In this document: positions 58,793-64,000 of the stretch, piece after piece
Numbering within the stretch: the first letter of the stretch is position 1
Layout of the letters: each line of letters begins with the position of its first letter
From: CAG-488 sp051881315
GTDB taxonomy: Bacteria; Bacillota; Clostridia; Oscillospirales; Acutalibacteraceae
Reading direction: 5' to 3'
Length of the DNA: 64,000 nt
NCBI GenBank assembly: GCA_051881315.1
Contig: JBJEPQ010000029.1
Coordinates: 124,001 to 188,000 of the forward strand
The notes under the pieces: model-generated
Seen by the model: the letters and a program-made list of their open reading frames with translations, nothing else
Databases searched by the model: none
Told to the model about the DNA's origin: nothing
Program-made: the position numbers and the translations under genes

Positions 58793-59656
58793 ATTTTGTA
58801 TAAGCACGGGCTGTTCGTCCTCGGTAATGAGAGTGACCGTTTTTCTTGTATCAAGACGGTCAAAGTATTTTTTAAATCTGACAGCCACCCGAACCTTTTT
58901 CTTGCACTGAGGGCAGACATATGTTGCACGGAAATACTGATTGGAATACCGCCAGTTTGCGAGCAAGGTGCCCTTTACTCCGCAGTCCTCGCAGGAATAG
59001 CTGAGAAGGCTTTTGTCAACGAGAGGACTGTTGATATTGCTGATAGGATAGGGCTTGAAAAAGAGTTTCTCATAAAATGCGTCGTCACATCGTAGAATAT
59101 ATTTTGAAAAATCCTCGGAAAAAACACTGCGGAAACATTCCGCGGTAAGCAGACTGTCATCAAGCGCCCTGTGGTGGGAAAATTCATCGGAATCCATTCC
59201 GATTTCCGCCGCCGCATTGAAAAGTCCAAGCTGTTTGTCAACGGGGATTCCTTTTTTTATCTGAAAATAACGCTGAACATCGGTATAGTTTTTCAGAAAG
59301 GGAACGGTCTGACGGCCTGTGAGAAGACGGAAATTTTCGATGATGACACGGATATCGCTGTTTCCCCAGGTGAGGATAACGCTGTCATCGTTGCCGATCC
59401 AATCTTCAAGCTTCTGCATTACCGTTTCAAAAGGCTCTCCGCTTCGCATATCGTCGTTGGTGATGTGCGTGAGCTTTCTTATATTGCTTCTGATCTTTTT
59501 ACCTATCCTTGATTTAATAAAACAGGAAAATTCGCCGATGTTTTCAAGCTTTTCATCGAGCTTGACTGCACCGACTTCGATAATTTCGTTCATGAAGCTT
59601 TTGGTCTTTGAAACATAAGCATTGTTCCATTCAAGATCCATTATGATGTAATGCAT
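58781..59656 (-). CDS. DEDD-type 3'-5' exonuclease with C-terminal zinc-ribbon-like domain
   Basis: 291 residues. The RNase T/DNA polymerase III epsilon-like exonuclease fold covers ~1-180: ExoI MDLEWNNAY (D-x-E), ExoII region TWGNSDIRVIIENF, and ExoIII HHRALDDSLLTAECF (H-x(4)-D), so all catalytic residues are kept. The C-terminal ~80 residues carry a CEDCG...CPQCKK pair, a probable zinc ribbon. Such exonucleases with extra domains are common in Clostridia and may act on RNA. ATG 59656 follows AAAGGAG; the longer in-frame start at 59713 lacks a site. Confidence 0.85.
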   Translation of the reverse strand: MHYIIMDLEWNNAYVSKTKSFMNEIIEVGAVKLDEKLENIGEFSCFIKSRIGKKIRSNIRKLTHITNDDMRSGEPFETVMQKLEDWIGNDDSVILTWGNSDIRVIIENFRLLTGRQTVPFLKNYTDVQRYFQIKKGIPVDKQLGLFNAAAEIGMDSDEFSHHRALDDSLLTAECFRSVFSEDFSKYILRCDDAFYEKLFFKPYPISNINSPLVDKSLLSYSCEDCGVKGTLLANWRYSNQYFRATYVCPQCKKKVRVAVRFKKYFDRLDTRKTVTLITEDEQPVLIQNGLE

Positions 59657-59770
59657 TGCTTCTCCTTTCGATTCCCTAAAATAAAGTATAACCCATAAAG
59701 AAAAATATTTCAAGGAAAATAAAACGATTTAATAATATTTGCATATAAAATAACTATGGGGATGTAATTG

Positions 59771-59799
59771 TTGACTTTTAGCTCACATTTTTGTATAAT
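59771..59799 (+). promoter_or_regulatory. Promoter of hydE-tcdA
   Basis: TTGACT (59771-59776), 17-base spacer, perfect TATAAT (59794-59799). Confidence 0.8.
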
Positions 59800-59841
59800 A
59801 TAAAAAGTCTATCGTTTTAATAGGTATATGGAGGTGACGGT

Positions 59842-60879
59842 ATGAACGGCTGTGATATCACGAAAAAACTTTTTGATCTCGGTGATGTTTCCGATGATGA
59901 GCTCAGGGAGCTGATTGAAAACGACTGCTTCAACGAGCCTCTCGCCCATGCCGCCGATATCAGGCGCAGGGAAAACTACGGCGACGAGGTATATATCAGA
60001 GGTCTGATAGAGTTTACGAATTACTGCCGCAACAACTGCTATTACTGCGGAATAAGACGTGATAACCGCTGTGCCGAGCGATACCGCCTTACCAAGGAGG
60101 AGATACTTGCCTGCTGTGACGAGGGTTACCGTCTCGGATTCCGCACCTTTGTTATGCAGGGCGGAGAGGATCCTTATTTTAACGATGATAAAATATGTGA
60201 TATCGTTTCGGAGATACGTTCACGCTTTCCCGACTGCGCCATAACTCTTTCGATAGGCGAAAAACCGAGAGAGAGCTATCAGGCATATTTTGACGCAGGA
60301 GCAAACCGATATCTTCTGCGGCACGAAACCGCCGACAGTGTTCACTACGGCAAGCTTCATCCCGACTCAATGAGCCTTGAAAACCGCAAACGCTGTCTGT
60401 TCGATCTCAAAGAAATAGGCTATCAGGTCGGATCGGGATTTATGGTGGGTTCACCGTATCAGAGGACGGAAAATCTTGTTGCCGATCTGCGTTTTTTGCA
60501 GGAGCTTCAGCCTGATATGATAGGAATAGGACCGTATATAACTCATGCTCAAACTCCGTTTGCAGAGTTTAAAAGCGGCGATCTGAACACGACCTTGCGT
60601 TTGATCTCGATACTCAGGCTGATGTTCCCCTATGCGCTCATTCCGTCAACAACGGCTCTCGGTACAATTCATCCGCAGGGACGTGAGCTTGGACTGAAAG
60701 CGGGAGCAAATGTCGTTATGCCGAATTTATCGCCTGTCGGAGTGCGTAAGCTTTATGCTCTCTATGAAAACAAGATATGTACGGGCGAGGAAGCGGCTCA
60801 GTGCCGGGGTTGTCTTGAAAGACGTGTCCTGTCGGCAGGATACAGAATTGTGACCGACATTGGAAACGTTAAGAAGTAA
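59842..60879 (+). CDS. hydE: [FeFe]-hydrogenase maturase HydE (radical SAM)
   Basis: 345 residues. Radical SAM cluster motif C62-x3-C66-x2-C69 (YCRNNCYYCG), then MQGGEDPYF (GGE SAM-binding motif), a SIGEK loop, and a C-terminal second-cluster motif C-x7-C-x2-C (CTGEEAAQCRGC). This matches HydE, including the accessory cluster site, rather than BioB or PylB. HydE acts on a thiol-type substrate in building the diiron subcluster. No HydF, HydG or hydrogenase gene lies within this window. GGAGGTGA precedes the ATG. Confidence 0.9.
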   Translation: MNGCDITKKLFDLGDVSDDELRELIENDCFNEPLAHAADIRRRENYGDEVYIRGLIEFTNYCRNNCYYCGIRRDNRCAERYRLTKEEILACCDEGYRLGFRTFVMQGGEDPYFNDDKICDIVSEIRSRFPDCAITLSIGEKPRESYQAYFDAGANRYLLRHETADSVHYGKLHPDSMSLENRKRCLFDLKEIGYQVGSGFMVGSPYQRTENLVADLRFLQELQPDMIGIGPYITHAQTPFAEFKSGDLNTTLRLISILRLMFPYALIPSTTALGTIHPQGRELGLKAGANVVMPNLSPVGVRKLYALYENKICTGEEAAQCRGCLERRVLSAGYRIVTDIGNVKK

Positions 60880-60906
60880 AAAGCAAATTATTTGAGGAAT
60901 GAAACT

Positions 60907-61683
60907 ATGCTGAATCAATTTTCAAGAACGGAGCTTATTTACGGCAAAGAAGCCATGGAAAAATTGCAAAACTCCCGTGTTGCGATTTTCGGAATAGGCG
61001 GAGTCGGCGGATATACCGCAGAGGCTCTTGCACGGTCGGGAGTGGGCACTCTCGATCTTATTGATGACGATAAGGTCTGCCTTACAAATATCAACCGTCA
61101 GATATATGCGACAAGGAAAACGGTCGGACAGTACAAGGTCGATGTTGCCGCCGAAAGGATAGCCGAGATAAATCCCGACGCCGTCGTGAACAAGCATCAG
61201 GTTTTTTACACCCCCGAAACGGCGGATCAGTTTGATTTTTCGCAGTACGATTATATCGTAGATGCGATTGATACGGTGACAGGAAAGCTCGCGTTGGTCG
61301 AGAATGCGAACAAGGCGAAAACTCCGATAATATCTTCAATGGGAGCGGGAAATAAGGTTGATCCTACCGCCTTTGAGGTTACGGATATTTTCAAGACCTC
61401 GGTCTGTCCGCTTGCAAAGGTCATGCGTACCGAGCTGAAAAAAAGAAAGATTAAAAAGCTCAAGGTGGTTTATTCAAAGGAGCTGCCGATAACACCGATT
61501 GACGACATGGCGATAAGCTGCCGTCAGCATTGTATTTGTCCTCCCGGAACGGCAAGAAAATGCACTCAGCGCAGACAGGTGCCCGGAAGCACGGCTTTCG
61601 TGCCCTCGGTGGTCGGACTTATAATTGCCGGTGAGGTGGTAAAAGATATTACAGGCGTCAGGGGCAGAGGTCTCGGAGTATAA
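60907..61683 (+). CDS. tcdA: tRNA threonylcarbamoyladenosine dehydratase (TcdA/CsdL-type E1-like)
   Basis: 258 residues. ATP-binding GIGGVGGYTAEALARSG, LTNINRQIYA, and a catalytic-type Cys region (CICPPGTARKC). It converts the t6A hypermodification at tRNA position 37 to its cyclic form. ATG 60907 with GAGGA upstream is chosen over TTG 60892. It follows hydE by 27 bases, likely in the same transcript. Confidence 0.88.
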   Translation: MLNQFSRTELIYGKEAMEKLQNSRVAIFGIGGVGGYTAEALARSGVGTLDLIDDDKVCLTNINRQIYATRKTVGQYKVDVAAERIAEINPDAVVNKHQVFYTPETADQFDFSQYDYIVDAIDTVTGKLALVENANKAKTPIISSMGAGNKVDPTAFEVTDIFKTSVCPLAKVMRTELKKRKIKKLKVVYSKELPITPIDDMAISCRQHCICPPGTARKCTQRRQVPGSTAFVPSVVGLIIAGEVVKDITGVRGRGLGV

Positions 61684-61731
61684 CATAGTTTTACTTTTAC
61701 CTGTTTTTGTAAATATTTTTATAAAATTTTC

Positions 61732-61759
61732 TTGACAAAAATTTTTGTTATGATATTAT
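61732..61759 (+). promoter_or_regulatory. Promoter of the Mn2+ riboswitch / P-type ATPase unit
   Basis: TTGACA (61732-61737), 16-base spacer, TATTAT (61754-61759). Confidence 0.75.
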
Positions 61760-61769
61760 AATTTTACAT

Positions 61770-61900
61770 CCATTGGGGAGTAGCTATGGGATTTTCCCAT
61801 CTGCTGTCACCAGCCGCTGCAACGGCTCAAGATATTCAGCCGCTTTCAGCTGGCAGCAGACCTATGCGATCATTCGTATTTGAAGCAAGACCTTTGGCGG
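61770..61900 (+). ncRNA. yybP-ykoY-type manganese riboswitch
   Basis: The leader has the class's first conserved block GGGGAGTAGCT (61775-61785), several stem-loops (for example CCGCTGC..GCAGC), and the second conserved block ending in CAAGACCTTTGG (61886-61897). The 3' block is shared with the terminator that follows, as expected for an on-switch where Mn2+ binding blocks termination. The gene controlled is a cation-transporting P-type ATPase, a known yybP-ykoY target type. Confidence 0.82.
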
Positions 61901-61925
61901 ACATCAGTCTGTCAAAGGTTTTTTA
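61890..61925 (+). terminator. Riboswitch expression-platform terminator
   Basis: Stem ACCTTTGGCGGAC / GTCTGTCAAAGGT (two G-T pairs), 4-base loop, then TTTTTT. Confidence 0.85.
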
Positions 61926-61946
61926 TTTTACTAAGGAGGTCATCTT

Positions 61947-64000
61947 TTGAAATTCTATCTTGAAGATGTGAGCGAAGTTTTTTCAAAAACAGGCAGCTCC
62001 GAGCAGGGACTTTCAGAGTCCGAAGCCAAGAGCAGGCTTGAAAAGAACGGAAAAAACAAGCTTGCACAGGCAAAATCAAAATCTCTTGTAAAAAGATTTT
62101 TTGAACAGCTTTCCGATCCGATGATAATTATTCTCATCGTGGCGGCTGTCATCTCCGCCGTGTCAACGGTTTATGAGGGAAAAATGACGGGCGCAACCGC
62201 TTTCCCGACCGACACGGTAATCATTCTCGTCGTTGTTCTCATCAATGCCGTTCTCGGCGTTTTGCAGGAGAGCAAGGCGGAAAAAGCCATCGAAGCCCTG
62301 CAGGAAATGAGTGCGGCAACCTCAAAGGTCATTAGAGACGGCAGAATTATGACGGTTAAGAGCGAGGATCTCACCGTCGGCGACGTTATCGTTCTTGAAG
62401 CGGGCGACGCAGTTCCTGCCGACTGCCGAATTTTTGAGAGCGCAAGCCTCAAGATAGAGGAGGCGGCTCTGACAGGAGAAAGTGTTCCTGTCAGCAAGAT
62501 GATTGCCGCTCTCGGAGTTGAAAACGGAAACGACATTCCGCTCGGCGACAGAAAAAATATGGCTTATATGGGAAGCTCCGTTGTTTACGGCAGAGGTAAA
62601 GCTGTTGTAACGGCAACGGGAATGGGCACGGAAATGGGCAAGATCGCCGACGCTATCACTCAGGCGGAGGACGGTCAGACGCCGCTCCAGAAGAAGCTTT
62701 CCCAGCTTTCAAAGGTGCTTACCTTCCTTGTTCTCGGCATCTGCGTATTCATTTTCGCATTCACCCTGTTCATGCAGCGTGATATATTCACTTCGGGCAA
62801 CTCAACGGAAATCTTCAACAGCGTACTTAATGTATTTATGGTTGCCGTCAGCCTTGCGGTTGCGGCTATACCCGAAGGACTTGCCGCAGTTGTTACGATC
62901 GTTCTTTCAATCGGCGTTACGAATATGTCGAAGAAAAATGCGGTCATCAGAAAGCTCACGGCGGTTGAAACCCTCGGATGCGCTCAGATTATCTGCTCCG
63001 ACAAGACAGGTACTCTCACCCAGAACAAGATGACCGTTGTCGATCACTACGGCGACGAAACACTTCTTGCTACGGCAATGGCTCTCTGCTCCGATGCGGA
63101 GGAGGGCGCAGACGGCACCGTTACGGGCGAGCCGACAGAGGCCGCTCTTGTAAGCTACGCCGCAACACTCGGTCTCGGCAAAAACGGACTTAAAAAGGAC
63201 AGTCCGAGAATTGGCGAAGCACCGTTCGATTCGGGCAGAAAGATGATGTCCACCGTCCATGAAACGGCAGACGGAATTATTCAATATACAAAGGGCGCTC
63301 CCGACGTTGTAGTCGATCTCTGCAAATCGGCTTATGTTGACGGCAAGATCGTTCCGATGACAGACGAGATCAAGGCGGAGATCGCAAAGGAAAACAAGCG
63401 TATGGCAGACAAGGCTCTGCGTGTGCTTGCCGCCTCATTCAGAAAGTACGATTCCGCACCGTCCGATTTTGCTCCCGAAAGCCTTGAAAACGAGCTTGTT
63501 TTCGTAGGACTTACGGGTATGATTGATCCCGTTCGTCCCGAGGTCAAGGCGGCTATCGACGAGTGCCGCAGTGCAGGTATTATCCCTGTAATGATAACGG
63601 GTGACCATAAGGATACCGCAGTTGCCATTGCAACCGAGCTTGGTATCCTCTCCGATCCCTCTCAGGCAATGACGGGCGCAGAGCTTTCCGCTCTCAGCGA
63701 CGAAGAATTTGCCGACAGAGTTGAAAACACCTTTGTCTATGCCCGTGTTCAGCCCGAACACAAGACAAGGATCGTCAACGCATGGCGAGCTAAGGGTAAG
63801 ATTACCGCAATGACGGGCGACGGTGTAAACGACGCTCCGTCGATCAAGAGCGCAGACATCGGTGTAGGAATGGGCATCACGGGTACGGATGTTACGAAGA
63901 ACGTTGCCGATATGGTTCTCACCGACGACAACTTTGCAACGATCGTCAACGCCGTTGAAGAGGGCAGAAGAATTTACGACAATATCCGTAAGGCTATCCA
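61947..64000 (+). CDS. Calcium/manganese-type P-type ATPase (3' end outside window)
   Basis: 684 residues visible from a TTG start with AAGGAGG 7 bases upstream; it runs off the window, so a Ca2+-ATPase of about 850-900 residues is expected. PIIA/PMCA-like order: N-terminal cation ATPase domain (LSESEAKSRLEKNGKNKL), two helices, TGES actuator motif (LTGESVPV), AIPEGLAAVVTIVL metal-binding helix, SDKTGTLTQNKMT phosphorylation loop (Asp352), KGAP nucleotide site, MITGDH and TGDGVNDAPSIK hinge. All catalytic motifs are present, unlike the degenerate relative at the window start. The riboswitch in front suggests that it exports Mn2+ (or Ca2+) when Mn2+ is high. Confidence 0.9.
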   Translation, partial: MKFYLEDVSEVFSKTGSSEQGLSESEAKSRLEKNGKNKLAQAKSKSLVKRFFEQLSDPMIIILIVAAVISAVSTVYEGKMTGATAFPTDTVIILVVVLINAVLGVLQESKAEKAIEALQEMSAATSKVIRDGRIMTVKSEDLTVGDVIVLEAGDAVPADCRIFESASLKIEEAALTGESVPVSKMIAALGVENGNDIPLGDRKNMAYMGSSVVYGRGKAVVTATGMGTEMGKIADAITQAEDGQTPLQKKLSQLSKVLTFLVLGICVFIFAFTLFMQRDIFTSGNSTEIFNSVLNVFMVAVSLAVAAIPEGLAAVVTIVLSIGVTNMSKKNAVIRKLTAVETLGCAQIICSDKTGTLTQNKMTVVDHYGDETLLATAMALCSDAEEGADGTVTGEPTEAALVSYAATLGLGKNGLKKDSPRIGEAPFDSGRKMMSTVHETADGIIQYTKGAPDVVVDLCKSAYVDGKIVPMTDEIKAEIAKENKRMADKALRVLAASFRKYDSAPSDFAPESLENELVFVGLTGMIDPVRPEVKAAIDECRSAGIIPVMITGDHKDTAVAIATELGILSDPSQAMTGAELSALSDEEFADRVENTFVYARVQPEHKTRIVNAWRAKGKITAMTGDGVNDAPSIKSADIGVGMGITGTDVTKNVADMVLTDDNFATIVNAVEEGRRIYDNIRKAI

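Overview
The window looks like a piece of chromosome from an anaerobic, gut-type Clostridia, most likely an Oscillospirales/Ruminococcaceae relative (inference). The basis is moderate GC, strong AGGAGG-type ribosome binding sites, sigma-A promoters, T-box and PyrR-type control, a HydE maturase, SipW-type signal peptidases and intracellular glycoside hydrolases. No rRNA, tRNA, phage, transposase or CRISPR array was seen.

Region 1 (1-2.2 kb): the end of a degenerate P-type ATPase-like protein and a Gfo/Idh/MocA oxidoreductase.

Region 2 (2.3-23.6 kb) is the most unusual part: about sixteen codirectional genes that look like one cell-surface fibre/adhesin locus. It opens with an EAL-domain protein whose catalytic residues are largely replaced. 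Next comes a type II membrane protein with 22 tandem six-residue repeats and a TasA-like end domain. Then follow a TasA/camelysin-like secreted subunit, a SipW-type signal peptidase, a membrane-anchored McrB-like AAA+ ATPase, a DUF2357/McrC-like protein with a ~380-residue charged helix, and a 2389-residue GLUG-type beta-helical surface protein. The locus ends with four more SipW-signal proteins interleaved with three more SipW-type peptidases, and two related single-pass proteins. There is no sortase and no LPXTG signal. I read it as a possibly c-di-GMP-linked, SipW-processed fibre system with a dedicated AAA+ machine.

Region 3 (23.6-26.3 kb): a secreted metallophosphoesterase and a secreted Cys-His amidase-like protein with a bacterial Ig-like (BIG2) domain, divergently transcribed from good promoters.

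Region 4 (26.3-39.2 kb): a complete branched-chain amino acid operon, ilvA-ridA-leuA-leuC-leuD-leuB-ilvB-ilvN-ilvC-ilvD, followed by a DUF815 AAA ATPase one base after ilvD. It is preceded by a T-box leader with two specifier/Stem I modules (apparently CUC Leu, then AUC Ile) feeding one antiterminator/terminator.

Region 5 (39.2-54.8 kb): glycan-related enzymes (DUF4965 glutaminase-like, GH38 alpha-mannosidase, and a GPH-type symporter overlapping an intracellular GH5-like hydrolase), an ABC-2 exporter, an acyltransferase, TfoX-like and small secreted proteins, and a divergent Ser/Thr kinase/HTH pair.

Region 6 (54.8-56.5 kb): gene-poor DNA with dispersed palindromic repeats around a thiamine pyrophosphokinase gene.

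Region 7 (56.5-64 kb): pyrR-uraA with a likely attenuator leader, a DEDD exonuclease with a zinc-ribbon tail, hydE, tcdA, and a yybP-ykoY-type (Mn2+) riboswitch in front of a calcium-type P-type ATPase that runs off the end of the window.
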